Notes: a model not told the origin generated them from the letters alone. A stretch of DNA of 64,000 nucleotides from Epilithonimonas sp042695135 (GCF_042695135.1 NZ_CP170547.1:744001-808000); one strand, 5' to 3'. Positions 7,883 to 16,350 are shown, counted from the first letter of the stretch. A program made the numbers and translations.

Positions 7883-8596
7883 ATGAAAGCATTAATATTT
7901 GCTGCGGGAATGGGAACCCGCCTGAAACCTTTTACAGACAATCATCCCAAAGCTTTGGCACAGGTAAACGGCGTTCCACTTTTGGAAAGAAATATCAAAT
8001 ATCTCCAGAGTTATGGGATCAACGATTTTGTGATTAATATCCATCATTTTGGTGGGCAGATCCTGTCTTTCCTGGCTGAAAATGATTACTTCGGAGCAAA
8101 TATCGAAATATCAAATGAGTCTGAACAGCTTTTGGAAACCGGTGGCGGTTTACTTTTTGCAAAGAGATTCCTTGAAAACGAGAAATCATTTTTAATTATG
8201 AACGTCGATATTTTGACAGACCTTAATATCAGTAATTTTATCAAACTTCATGAAACGAAAGGTGCGATGATAACTTTGGCGGTTTCTGACAGAGAAAGTT
8301 CCAGAAAGCTGATGTTCAACGACAAGATGTTCCTGAAAGGCTGGAGAAATCTTCTGGACAACAAGAAAAAAGTTGTTGGTGGGATTTTCAAACTAAGAGA
8401 ATTGGCTTTCAGTGGTTTGCATATTGTGAATTCTGAAATATTCGATAAAATGACCAGAACAGGAAAATTCTCCATTATGGACGAATATATGGATCTGATG
8501 AAAGAAGACATCATTGTCGGATACCAGCACAACTCTAACCTTATTGATGTTGGCAAACCGGAATCTATTACTTACGCAGAAAGAATGTTCAAATGA
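7883..8596 (+). CDS. Sugar-1-phosphate nucleotidyltransferase (MurU-like)
   Basis: 237 residues with the full nucleotidyltransferase N-terminus: AGMGTRLKPFTDNHPKALA (G-x-G-T-R-L and the PK lysine), then PLLERNIKYLQSYGI and the acidic metal site MNVDILTD. The size and the GG(L)LFAKRFL segment resemble MurU/ManC-like enzymes that charge MurNAc-1-P or hexose-1-P with UTP or GTP. Its position after a RapZ-C protein fits the amino-sugar recycling neighbourhood in which AmgK and MurU bypass de novo UDP-MurNAc synthesis. The exact sugar cannot be read from sequence. Its last four bases overlap the next start (ATGA). Confidence 0.8.
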   Translation: MKALIFAAGMGTRLKPFTDNHPKALAQVNGVPLLERNIKYLQSYGINDFVINIHHFGGQILSFLAENDYFGANIEISNESEQLLETGGGLLFAKRFLENEKSFLIMNVDILTDLNISNFIKLHETKGAMITLAVSDRESSRKLMFNDKMFLKGWRNLLDNKKKVVGGIFKLRELAFSGLHIVNSEIFDKMTRTGKFSIMDEYMDLMKEDIIVGYQHNSNLIDVGKPESITYAERMFK

Positions 8597-9303
8597 TAGA
8601 AGAAGACGATGATAAAAGACTTCACGAAAGTCTGCGACAAAAAAATTGGGACGAGACTATAACCAAAGACAGCTGGATGGTTTTCCGTGTGATGTCTGAG
8701 TTTGTAGATGGATACGAAAAAATGGCGAGAATTGGACCTTGTGTTTCCATCTTCGGATCGGCCAGGCTGAAGGAAGATAATTTCTATTACAAAATGGCAG
8801 TTGACATTGCCAAGAAAATCACAGAGATTGGTTTCGGAGTCATCACCGGAGGCGGACCTGGAATAATGGAAGCCGGAAACAGAGGCGCCAACGGAAGCGG
8901 AAAGTCAATTGGTCTGAATATAGAATTGCCTTTCGAACAGCACTTTAATCCATACGTTGACAAAGGTTATAATATTAATTTTGATTATTTTTTCGTTAGA
9001 AAAGTAATGTTCGTCAAGTATTCTCAGGGTTTTGTTGTAATGCCCGGAGGTTTTGGAACTTTGGATGAATTGACGGAAGCCCTGACCCTGATTCAAACCA
9101 ACAAAATAGGGAAGTTTCCTATCGTTTTGGTTGGCAGCGAGTTCTGGAGCGGATTGTTAGACTGGTTCAAATCAACTTTGCTGAAAGAAGGTTTGATCGC
9201 AGAGCAGGATCTTTCACTTTTCCGGGTTGTAGATAATGCAGATGATGCGGTTGCCCATATCAAGGCTTTCTACGACAAATATTCTGTAAGTGTGAATTTC
9301 TAA
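8593..9303 (+). CDS. LOG family protein (TIGR00730 nucleotide phosphoribohydrolase)
   Basis: 236 residues, Rossmann fold. Motifs GPCVSIFGSARL, VITGGGPGIMEAGNRGA and the family signature MPGGFGTLDELTEAL (PGGxGTxxE) are intact, with catalytic Arg and Glu positions present. LOG proteins cleave nucleoside 5'-monophosphates to base and ribose-5-phosphate; in bacteria the substrate is usually AMP or cytokinin-like nucleotides, sometimes other nucleotides (PpnN type). The start overlaps the preceding stop by ATGA, which implies translational coupling with the nucleotidyltransferase. Confidence 0.88.
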   Translation: MIEEDDDKRLHESLRQKNWDETITKDSWMVFRVMSEFVDGYEKMARIGPCVSIFGSARLKEDNFYYKMAVDIAKKITEIGFGVITGGGPGIMEAGNRGANGSGKSIGLNIELPFEQHFNPYVDKGYNINFDYFFVRKVMFVKYSQGFVVMPGGFGTLDELTEALTLIQTNKIGKFPIVLVGSEFWSGLLDWFKSTLLKEGLIAEQDLSLFRVVDNADDAVAHIKAFYDKYSVSVNF

Positions 9304-9362
9304 GTCGTGGCATATAATTTGACCATAATTTAATCTTAAAAGTTATTAAAACTTATATTAAA

Positions 9363-9836
9363 ATGAAAAAATCTATATTTATATTATCGTTAGGGATCTT
9401 GCTGGTTGGGCTTTTTAGCTTTACTGCATTGGATTTCTTTTCATCAATGACCAAAGTGGATTACATTGATGGAACAAAAACGCTTAAGTTCACGACAAAG
9501 CTTAATACGACTCATATCTCTCAGGCCGTAAAAATAGATCCGGCAACAGCAGGATTTGAAGCTGAAGTGAAAAAATATGTTAATAACAACGTCGATGTAT
9601 CTATCAACGGCGCTCCTAAGGCATTAACATTTACAGGAAGTCAGGTTAATGGAGAATCTGTTTGGGTTTATTATGAAGCTGGAAATGTTTCTGATATTTC
9701 AAGTTTGAAAATTAAGAACAGTATTTTGATTGGACAGTTTCCAAAACAGGTCAATATTGTGAATATCACTTACAAAGGTGCTTTGAAAACGCTCAATTTC
9801 CAGAAAGGAAAAGAAACAGCGGAAGTTACTTTCTAA
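9363..9836 (+). CDS. Small exported protein, DUF6702-like
   Basis: 157 residues with an N-terminal signal or anchor (MKKSIFILSLGILLVGLFSF). The rest is beta-rich: SSMTKVDYIDGTKTLKFTTK, then NTTHISQAV, a central NNNVDVSINGAPKALTF stretch and an alternating C-terminal pair. This resembles the DUF6702 group of flavobacterial proteins often found near M1 peptidases, but I hold that assignment loosely. It is followed at once by a strong terminator and lies 60 bp after the LOG gene. Confidence 0.6.
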   Translation: MKKSIFILSLGILLVGLFSFTALDFFSSMTKVDYIDGTKTLKFTTKLNTTHISQAVKIDPATAGFEAEVKKYVNNNVDVSINGAPKALTFTGSQVNGESVWVYYEAGNVSDISSLKIKNSILIGQFPKQVNIVNITYKGALKTLNFQKGKETAEVTF

Positions 9837-9842
9837 AAAATT

Positions 9843-9869
9843 AAAATCGGTCATTTGACCGATTTTTTT
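9843..9869. terminator. Bidirectional terminator
   Basis: AAAATCGGTCA pairs perfectly with TGACCGATTTT across a 2-nt loop. It lies between two convergent genes and has A and T runs on both sides. Confidence 0.8.
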
Positions 9870-9882
9870 ATGTTTTATTTAA

Positions 9883-10620
9883 TTAATGACAATTTGTATG
9901 ATCCGTATGAAAGCCTTTTATAGAATGGTTAACGTGCAATGCTTCGGAATGTGGAGAAACATATGGTATTCCTAGTTCCAATCCTCTTAAAACGAATAAT
10001 CCGCCTAATATAATCATCATTACCGGAATCACTTTCAATATTTTTACTCGGAAAGCTGTCGTGATGAAATTTCCTAAGTAAACAACGGCAAACATAAACG
10101 GAAAAGTTCCCAATCCAAAAAGAAACATAAAGAGCGAACTTTGCCAGATTCCACCGGCTGCCAACGATGCTGTGAGAGCCATATAAACCATTCCGCAAGG
10201 TAAAAGTCCGTTAAGGATTCCTGTTGCGAAGCGGGATTTGTAATCGGGAAGCTGTAAGATTTTTCCAAGTTTCATTTTTACTCTTAACAACACTCTTGAA
10301 ACAAAAGGAATTCTCGTTGCAAAATCTTTTCCTCCGAAAGATGATATAGCCATTATGATGAGTAAAATGCCAACTGCAACTGTAAGATATTTTTGAAAAC
10401 CAGCAAATTCAAAACTTTGTCCAATAATGCCTAAAATCGCTCCGAGAATAGAGTAGGTAAGGATTCTTCCAAATTGATAGGTGAGATTTTGAAGATAGAA
10501 ATTAGCTTTCTGATTTTTGGTCAATCCCATCGATAAAGCAATAGGCCCACACATACCAATGCAGTGGAATCCGGAAGCGAATCCCAATCCAATTGCAGAT
10601 ATGATAAGTGCTATTTCCAT
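9883..10620 (-). CDS. DsbD_2/TauE-like membrane protein of the cbb3 locus
   Basis: 245 residues with six or seven membrane segments. It starts with GLGFASGFHCIGMCGPIALS, the conserved HCxGMCGP motif of the PF13386 (DsbD_2) group, and has a second signature GLLPCGMVYMA in the middle. The C-terminus is His-rich (HVNHSIKGFHTDHTNCH). Homologues sit beside ccoG/ccoH in many cbb3 clusters and are thought to help copper or thiol handling during oxidase assembly; the activity is not established. It overlaps the fixH-like gene by 10 bp. It is the last gene of the leftward cco locus. Confidence 0.8.
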   Translation of the reverse strand: MEIALIISAIGLGFASGFHCIGMCGPIALSMGLTKNQKANFYLQNLTYQFGRILTYSILGAILGIIGQSFEFAGFQKYLTVAVGILLIIMAISSFGGKDFATRIPFVSRVLLRVKMKLGKILQLPDYKSRFATGILNGLLPCGMVYMALTASLAAGGIWQSSLFMFLFGLGTFPFMFAVVYLGNFITTAFRVKILKVIPVMMIILGGLFVLRGLELGIPYVSPHSEALHVNHSIKGFHTDHTNCH

Positions 10621-11060
10621 AAGATGTCATAATCTACCTGATAAGGTTTCTTATTTTCCGTCCATTTTAATTTTAAAGTATAGGAACCTTTAGAAATCAC
10701 TTTTTTAGGAATCAGGAATAAATTATGTTGTAAAGTGACTTCTTTTTTCACATCCAGATTAGAATCATCTGTCCGAAATAAAATAAATTTCGCCAAATTA
10801 TTATCTGCTTTGATGCTTTCGGGAAAAGAGATAAGCATTCCTTCGGCTGTTGATTTATAAACCGGAACTTCTTTTAGCGTTGCTGCATTTTTTTTAGCAT
10901 CAATAATATCCTGATATTGCAGTTCTTCCTCGTAGTAATTATTAGAGATCATTTCTGCATTTTGTTTTCCCATCGGAAAAATAAAGATCAAAAATAGGAT
11001 GAAAATAATAAAGCAACCCAGTGCAATCATTAATCCGTGTCCCCAATTTAGATTTTTCAT
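10611..11060 (-). CDS. ccoH: FixH/CcoH family cbb3 oxidase assembly protein
   Basis: 149 residues: one N-terminal membrane segment (GLMIALGCFIIFILFLIFIF), then the family start KQNAEMISNNYYEEELQYQ, and a beta-sandwich periplasmic domain ending in KWTENKKPYQVDYDILW. CcoH is needed for assembly or stability of cbb3 oxidase. It lies between ccoG (10 bp upstream) and the DsbD_2-type gene (10 bp overlap), which confirms the assignment. Confidence 0.85.
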   Translation of the reverse strand: MKNLNWGHGLMIALGCFIIFILFLIFIFPMGKQNAEMISNNYYEEELQYQDIIDAKKNAATLKEVPVYKSTAEGMLISFPESIKADNNLAKFILFRTDDSNLDVKKEVTLQHNLFLIPKKVISKGSYTLKLKWTENKKPYQVDYDILWK

Positions 11061-11070
11061 TGGTTAATAA

Positions 11071-12522
11071 TTAAAATTGAAATTTGAAAGGTCCTTCAAA
11101 ATAAGTTTTGTAAGAATCCAGTAATTCGCCATTCATATCATAAACACCCAATTCCAGATTTTGTTTTGATAATTTAATTTGATTTTGCGGGAAACTTACA
11201 TTAATGGTTCCTTTGATCATCGCATCTCTTTTCATAATGATGTTGGTAGATGTACCGGAAGATATTTCGCCGTTTGAAGGTTCAATGATTTTGATAACGA
11301 CTGTTTTGTTTTCGTTGGATTTATTAAGAAAAGTATAATTATAAGTGTTGGTAATTTTCCCGTCTCTTACGAAGAAAGTAGAGCCCGGAGGTTTAAGGAA
11401 TTTGGCTTCCATCTCGCCTCTGTTGTATAATAATCCACCTAAGAAGGCCACAAGAACAAGTAAAACAACCGTATAGCCTTTCATCTTTCCGGAGAATTTG
11501 AATTGCTGCTGTTCCTCAATTTCTTTTTCTGAGGCATAGCGGATTAGCCCTGGCGGAAGTCCGACTTTTACCATCACTTCATCACACGCATCTATACAAG
11601 CGGTGCAGTTTACACATTCCATCTGCAAACCATCGCGGATATCTATTCCAGTAGGACAAACGACCACACATTGTTTACAATCGATACAGTCACCTTTTCC
11701 TTCAGCTCTTCTGTCTTCCCCTTTTTTCCATTTAGCACGGTTTTCTCCTCTTTTATAATCGTAAAAAACATTGATGGTTTCTTTATCTATCAATACGCCC
11801 TGCAATCTTCCGTAAGGACAAACCATTGTACAAACCTGCTCTCTGAACCATGCAAATACAAAGTAAAAAGCGGCCGTGAACATAATCATTACCAAAAAGT
11901 TGGTAGGTTTTGCAAATGGACCTTCCTGCATAATTCTGAAAACCTCTTCATAGCCAACGATGTACATAAACATAATGTGGGTAATGATGATGGAAATTAA
12001 TAGAAAAGTAAACCACTTCAAAGACCGTTTCCAAATCTTTTCTGTGTCCCATTCCTGATTATCCAGTCGGATCTGTTTATTTCTGTCGCCTTCTATCGCA
12101 TATTCTATTTTACGGAATATCATTTCGAGGAATATGGTTTGAGGACAGATCCATCCACAAAATATTCTTCCGAAGACTACGGTAAAAATAATAATGAATA
12201 TTAATGAAACAATGGCGCCTAATGCCAGAATGAAGAAATCTTGAGGATAAAAAGGCTGCCCAAAAATAAAAAATTGACGCTCTATAATATTAAATAGCAG
12301 AACCGGATTTCCATTGATTTTCAAAAATGGAACTGCAAAATATATTGCTAACAGCAGAATACTTACAAGGACTCTGTAATTGGTAAATTTCCCTTTAGGT
12401 TTTCTTGGAAATACCCACTTTCTTTTACCGGTATTATCCATTGTACCTACAGAGTCTCTGAATGTTTCAGCTTCTACGACCCAGCTTTCAGCTTCGTTGT
12501 ATTTTTTTTCTGTAGTACTCAT
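11071..12522 (-). CDS. ccoG: Cytochrome c oxidase accessory protein CcoG (ferredoxin-like)
   Basis: About 483 residues from ATG 12522 (MSTTEKKYNEAESW); 21 upstream in-frame codons run through the structured terminator region and are rejected. Five membrane segments alternate with motifs of the CcoG/FixG/RdxA family: FCGWICPQTIFLEM, CTMVCPYGRLQGV, and two 4Fe-4S clusters in CIDCKQCVVVCPTGIDI and CVNCTACIDACDE. The C-terminal 110 residues form an Ig-like domain. CcoG reduces or handles copper for CuB insertion into subunit I. Expression is probably partly uncoupled from ccoNOQP by the hairpin at 12534-12627. Confidence 0.95.
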   Translation of the reverse strand: MSTTEKKYNEAESWVVEAETFRDSVGTMDNTGKRKWVFPRKPKGKFTNYRVLVSILLLAIYFAVPFLKINGNPVLLFNIIERQFFIFGQPFYPQDFFILALGAIVSLIFIIIFTVVFGRIFCGWICPQTIFLEMIFRKIEYAIEGDRNKQIRLDNQEWDTEKIWKRSLKWFTFLLISIIITHIMFMYIVGYEEVFRIMQEGPFAKPTNFLVMIMFTAAFYFVFAWFREQVCTMVCPYGRLQGVLIDKETINVFYDYKRGENRAKWKKGEDRRAEGKGDCIDCKQCVVVCPTGIDIRDGLQMECVNCTACIDACDEVMVKVGLPPGLIRYASEKEIEEQQQFKFSGKMKGYTVVLLVLVAFLGGLLYNRGEMEAKFLKPPGSTFFVRDGKITNTYNYTFLNKSNENKTVVIKIIEPSNGEISSGTSTNIIMKRDAMIKGTINVSFPQNQIKLSKQNLELGVYDMNGELLDSYKTYFEGPFKFQF

Positions 12523-12533
12523 AATATTTAGAT

Positions 12534-12627
12534 AAAAAAAGAGATTGTCCCGAGAATGAACAGTATATCTACCATTTATTCTCAAATATCATTCCGAATA
12601 GAACGATATTTTTTGACAATCTCTTTT
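12534..12627 (-). terminator. Three-way-junction RNA element with terminator tail between ccoP and ccoG
   Basis: A 13-bp outer stem pairs AAAAGAGATTGTC (12537-12549) with GACAATCTCTTTT (12615-12627). Inside it two further hairpins fit: GAGAATGAA (12552-12560) with TTTATTCTC (12575-12583), and AAATATC (12584-12590) with GATATTT (12605-12611), each with a 14-nt loop. On the minus strand, the direction of cco transcription, the outer stem runs into seven Ts. It starts 9 bp after the ccoP stop. It could be a partial terminator that lowers ccoGH expression, or a processing or stability structure. Confidence 0.65.
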
Positions 12628-12635
12628 ATATGATA

Positions 12636-13520
12636 TTACTTAGTTTTTTCCCAGTGCGCTTCCGTTCCTTGAGGAGCTGCACCACCTTGTGCAGGTGTAA
12701 TTGGAGCCTGCTCCTGATTGATATGATAGACATAAGCTGCCACATTTTGCATATCGAATCCGGAAACCACACCATTTTTACCCCAAGCCTGCATTGTCGG
12801 GTTATTTGGACTTCCGTTTTCTACCATCCAGAAAACAGTTTTATATAATGTTTTCTCTGGCTGGTTGATCCAGAAATTATCTGTCAGGTTAGGTCCGATT
12901 CCTCCTTTTCCACCTTCACCGTGGCAAGAGACACAGTTGGTTTCGAAAACCGCTTTTCCAGCTTCTACATTATCTTCTGAGAATACAGCAGTTTCTAAAG
13001 TCGGCTGAGTCACAGTTGACATATATTCATTGATAGCAGCAGTCTGCTCTCTGTATTCCTGTTCATATTCTTTGTAAGGATGAGCAAAATCTGTCAGGAA
13101 GTATGAAGAAACGTACAAAATACAGTAAGCTACGCCGAAATAGAAAAGGCCTAGCCACCATTTTGGAAGCTGATTGTCAAGCTCCATAATGCCATCGAAT
13201 CCGTGATCGATAAGGATGTCTTTTTCCTCTTTTTCTGACTGACTTTTGAATGCACCGTTCCAAAGGTATTGGAAGTAAGGTATTTTTTTGTCAGAGATAT
13301 AAGCTGCTTTTTCTGTATCTGTCAGTTTTTTGAACTTTTCATTCTCAATCAAATCTCCAATTGCAGCCTGGATAAAAACGACTACAATACTGATCAATGC
13401 TGCTCCAAGAAAAAATTTGGTTGACAGAAAATCAGATGTTTGGGTAAACATGTAAAAAACTATAATTAGTAATCCTAAAACGATTGGAATATTAATATAA
13501 ACAGGTGTTCTTCTTTTCAT
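12636..13520 (-). CDS. ccoP: cbb3-type cytochrome c oxidase subunit III (mono-heme CcoP)
   Basis: 294 residues. Two N-terminal membrane segments (about 10-28 and 34-54) are followed by a cytoplasmic linker, a third segment containing the CcoP block MELDNQLPKWWLGLFYFGVA, and a periplasmic cytochrome c domain with CVSCH at about residues 196-200 and the Met ligand in NNPTMQAWG. Only one CxxCH is present, whereas proteobacterial CcoP carries two. The C-terminus is a Pro/Ala/Gln tail. It receives electrons from cytochrome c and passes them to CcoO/CcoN. It lies 20 bp after ccoQ. Confidence 0.93.
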   Translation of the reverse strand: MKRRTPVYINIPIVLGLLIIVFYMFTQTSDFLSTKFFLGAALISIVVVFIQAAIGDLIENEKFKKLTDTEKAAYISDKKIPYFQYLWNGAFKSQSEKEEKDILIDHGFDGIMELDNQLPKWWLGLFYFGVAYCILYVSSYFLTDFAHPYKEYEQEYREQTAAINEYMSTVTQPTLETAVFSEDNVEAGKAVFETNCVSCHGEGGKGGIGPNLTDNFWINQPEKTLYKTVFWMVENGSPNNPTMQAWGKNGVVSGFDMQNVAAYVYHINQEQAPITPAQGGAAPQGTEAHWEKTK

Positions 13521-13539
13521 GATTAATTATCTTTTTTAA

Positions 13540-13737
13540 TTACAAAGTAAATTTATCGTCTTCGTGATCTTTTTCCAAAGGAGCATTTTCTTCCTCGTTA
13601 TAATATTTTTTTGGTCTGTTGATCACAACATAAACCATTACAACAAAGAATAAAATGAAGATGATCATTGCAATGGTCTGAAACAGACCTGCATTTTCCA
13701 CATTGGAGACGATGTCTTTAAAACTTTGCGGAATCAT
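13540..13737 (-). CDS. ccoQ: cbb3-type oxidase subunit IV (CcoQ/FixQ)
   Basis: 65 residues with one membrane segment (TIAMIIFILFFVVMVYVVI) followed by RPKKYYNEEENAPLEKD, the usual basic-then-acidic CcoQ tail. It stabilises the oxidase complex. It sits 12 bp after ccoNO and 20 bp before ccoP, the canonical order. Confidence 0.85.
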   Translation of the reverse strand: MIPQSFKDIVSNVENAGLFQTIAMIIFILFFVVMVYVVINRPKKYYNEEENAPLEKDHEDDKFTL

Positions 13738-13749
13738 TTTATTTTAAAT

Positions 13750-16035
13750 TTAATTACTAGCCGTTTTTACTTCTGTTGTTTTGATATCGGTTCCTAATCT
13801 TTGCAGATAAGATATTAAAGCAACGATCTCTCTCTTCTCAAGCGGAACAAATTTCTCTCCGGATTTGGCTTTGTTGACCTTAGCCTCTTGAAAAGATTTT
13901 TTCACATCATCTGCTTCAGCAAAAACATTTTTTACAATACCGTTAGCCTGATGATCCATCCATGTATCCATACTGTCGATCTGAGATTTTGTATATGGAA
14001 CATCAAATGTATTTTTCATCAATTCCAATTTAGCTTTTGTTTTGCTTCTGTCCAATGTATTTTCTATCAACCAAGGGAATCTAGGCATAATAGAACCTGC
14101 GGAAGTCGATCTTGGATTATACATATGTTTGAAGTGCCACGAATCTGGTCTTGCGCCGCCTTCTCTCTGCAAATCCGGACCAGTTCTTTTAGAACCCCAG
14201 AGGAATGGTCTGTCGTAGATATATTCTCCCGCCTTTGAGTACTGTCCGTTTTTACCGTTGAATCTTACAACTTCATCACGGAATGGGCGGATCATCTGAG
14301 AGTGGCAGGCATTACAGCCTTCTCTGATATATAGATCTCTACCTTCTAATTCTAGTGGCGAATATGGTTTCACCGCAGAGATCGTAGGAACATTATCTTT
14401 AATAAATATAGTCGGAAGAATTTCCATAGATCCTCCAATTGCTACTACAAGAAAGGATAAAATTGATAAATATAGTGGCGTTCTTTCTAACCATAAGTGG
14501 AATGTTTCACCTTCTTTTCTTCCTTTGTTGATTTTTGCCAATGCAGGAACTTCTACAGGAACTTCTTTTTGGAAAGATCCTTTTCTTGCTGTTGCAACTA
14601 AGTTAACAACCATAAGGATAGCTCCGGAGAAATATAAGAATCCTCCTACGAATCTCAGTTTAAAGAATGGAAGAATAGCAGTTACCGTATCCAACCAGTT
14701 TTTGTACATCAAAGTTCCGTCCGGATTAAATTGTTTCCACATCAATCCTTGTGTAAATCCTGCAATATATAAAGGAACTGCGTAGAAAATAATTCCAAAA
14801 GTTCCTAACCAGAAATGCCAGTTAGCTAATTTTACAGACCAGAGTTTGGTTCTCCACATAATTGGAACTAAGTAATAGATAACACCAAAAGCCATAAAAC
14901 CGTTCCATCCAAGCGCTCCTAAGTGAACGTGACCAATAACCCAATCTGTAAAGTGTCCTACTTTGTTAACTGTTTTAGTTGCCAAAAGTGGTCCTTCAAA
15001 TGTTGCCATACCATAACAAGTTACAGCGACAACAAAGAATTTAAGAACCGGATTTTCCCGTACCTTATCCCAAGCGCCTCTCAAAGTCAATAGACCGTTT
15101 AGCATACCTCCCCAAGATGGTGCGATAAGCATAATTGAGAAACCTGTTCCTACAGCCTGAGCCCAAGCCGGTAAAGATGTATATTGTAAATGGTGCGGAC
15201 CTGCCCAGATATAGACAAAGATCAACGACCAGAAGTGAATAATCGATAATTTGTATGAGAAAACCGGTCTGTCTGCCGCTTTCGGAACGAAATAATACAT
15301 CATCCCTAGAACCGGAGTCGTCAGGAAGAATGCAACCGCATTATGACCATACCACCATTGTACCAATGCATCTTTCACACCTGCATAAGCAGAATAGGAT
15401 TTCCATCCGGTGAAAGATAAAGGAACTTCTAAGTTGTTGAATATATGGAGCATAGCAACTGCAACCCAGGTTCCGATGTAGAACCAGATTGCCACGTATA
15501 AGTGTCTTACTTTTCTAACTGCGATTGTAGCAAACATATTGAACCCAAAAATCAGCCAGACCACTGTGATCAAAATATCAATCGGCCACTCGTGTTCTGC
15601 GTATTCTTTAGAGGTATTAATTCCCATAAGGAAAGTAATAAGAGTTGTTACCAGCATCAGCTGCCAACCCCAGAAATGCATCCAAGATAAAGTATCGCTC
15701 CACATTCTGCTTTTCAGTAATCTCTGCATAGAATAGTAAAATCCTGCAAAGAAACTGTTGCCCACAAAAGCGAAAATTACGGTACTCGTGTGCATCATTC
15801 TAATACGCCCGAATCCAAATGCACCTTGAGAATTGATCAATCCCTGCATTCCCTCGCTTCGCAAAGTTCTGATTGTCGGGTCGTCTGTTCCCAGGAAAAA
15901 CTCTGGTAATTCAGGATAAAATAGTAACAACGCAGCCGTCAGTCCTAATAAAAAACCTAATAAACCGAAAACGACCGTCGCAATAAGAAAAGCGCGAACA
16001 ATCCCGTTGTCATAACTAAATTTTTGTGTTTCCAT
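13750..16035 (-). CDS. ccoNO: Fused cbb3 cytochrome c oxidase subunits I and II (CcoN-CcoO)
   Basis: About 761 residues from ATG 16035 (METQKFSYDN). Residues 1-500 are subunit I with 12 or more membrane segments and heme/CuB ligand blocks such as WWYGHNAVAFFLTTP and IGHVHLGALGWNGF. A basic loop (ARKGSFQKEVPVEVPA) leads to one more membrane segment and the CcoO part, a mono-heme cytochrome c with CNACH at about residue 573, QMIRPFRDEVVRF, and the distal Met in SIMPRFPWL. The N-O fusion is usual in Bacteroidetes. The complex reduces O2 to water with high affinity and pumps protons. It lies 15 bp after ccoS. Confidence 0.96.
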   Translation of the reverse strand: METQKFSYDNGIVRAFLIATVVFGLLGFLLGLTAALLLFYPELPEFFLGTDDPTIRTLRSEGMQGLINSQGAFGFGRIRMMHTSTVIFAFVGNSFFAGFYYSMQRLLKSRMWSDTLSWMHFWGWQLMLVTTLITFLMGINTSKEYAEHEWPIDILITVVWLIFGFNMFATIAVRKVRHLYVAIWFYIGTWVAVAMLHIFNNLEVPLSFTGWKSYSAYAGVKDALVQWWYGHNAVAFFLTTPVLGMMYYFVPKAADRPVFSYKLSIIHFWSLIFVYIWAGPHHLQYTSLPAWAQAVGTGFSIMLIAPSWGGMLNGLLTLRGAWDKVRENPVLKFFVVAVTCYGMATFEGPLLATKTVNKVGHFTDWVIGHVHLGALGWNGFMAFGVIYYLVPIMWRTKLWSVKLANWHFWLGTFGIIFYAVPLYIAGFTQGLMWKQFNPDGTLMYKNWLDTVTAILPFFKLRFVGGFLYFSGAILMVVNLVATARKGSFQKEVPVEVPALAKINKGRKEGETFHLWLERTPLYLSILSFLVVAIGGSMEILPTIFIKDNVPTISAVKPYSPLELEGRDLYIREGCNACHSQMIRPFRDEVVRFNGKNGQYSKAGEYIYDRPFLWGSKRTGPDLQREGGARPDSWHFKHMYNPRSTSAGSIMPRFPWLIENTLDRSKTKAKLELMKNTFDVPYTKSQIDSMDTWMDHQANGIVKNVFAEADDVKKSFQEAKVNKAKSGEKFVPLEKREIVALISYLQRLGTDIKTTEVKTASN

Positions 16036-16050
16036 ATCTACAAATAGCAA

Positions 16051-16239
16051 TTATTCTTTATCATTTTTTTCAGGAGTGTCTGTCTCCTTTTCTGTCTTCA
16101 CTTCGTCGTCAAATAAAATTCTGACGGCAGGCGATTCGTCGTCTTCAAACTGTCCTTTTCTGGCTCCAATTATGAAAATAATCAGGAAAATAACAGCTAA
16201 AGAAACGCTGCAGATAATCATTAAATAGAGAATCTCCAT
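16051..16239 (-). CDS. ccoS: cbb3 oxidase assembly protein CcoS
   Basis: 62 residues: an N-terminal membrane helix (LMIICSVSLAVIFLIIFI) followed by GARKGQFEDDESPAVRILFD, which matches CcoS (the GQFDDLESPAxRILFDD pattern). CcoS is needed for cofactor insertion into cbb3 oxidase. It is the first gene of the oxidase structural operon, and the regulatory dyad at 16290-16303 lies just upstream. Confidence 0.92.
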   Translation of the reverse strand: MEILYLMIICSVSLAVIFLIIFIIGARKGQFEDDESPAVRILFDDEVKTEKETDTPEKNDKE

Positions 16240-16247
16240 AACTGCGA

Positions 16248-16279
16248 CAAATTTAAGGTAAAAACAGTCGTCAAATTTA
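16248..16279 (-). promoter_or_regulatory. Two candidate -7 elements before ccoS
   Basis: On the minus strand the sequence TAAATTTG occurs at 16279-16272 and again at 16255-16248, both matching the TAnnTTTG consensus. Neither has a good TTTG box at the usual distance, as expected for an activator-dependent promoter. Confidence 0.4.
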
Positions 16280-16289
16280 GTGAAAATTA

Positions 16290-16303
16290 CTGACTTTGGT
16301 CAG
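16290..16303. promoter_or_regulatory. Crp/Fnr-type dyad upstream of ccoS
   Basis: CTGAC-TTTG-GTCAG is a perfect 5+4+5 dyad with the half-site spacing of FNR-family operators. Its centre is 57 bp before the ccoS start, and a Crp/Fnr regulator gene lies in the same locus. Binding is inferred. Confidence 0.45.
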
Positions 16304-16350
16304 AATGAAGCAAATATGGATAATTTATAATCGCTCTAAATAAGGGCGTT

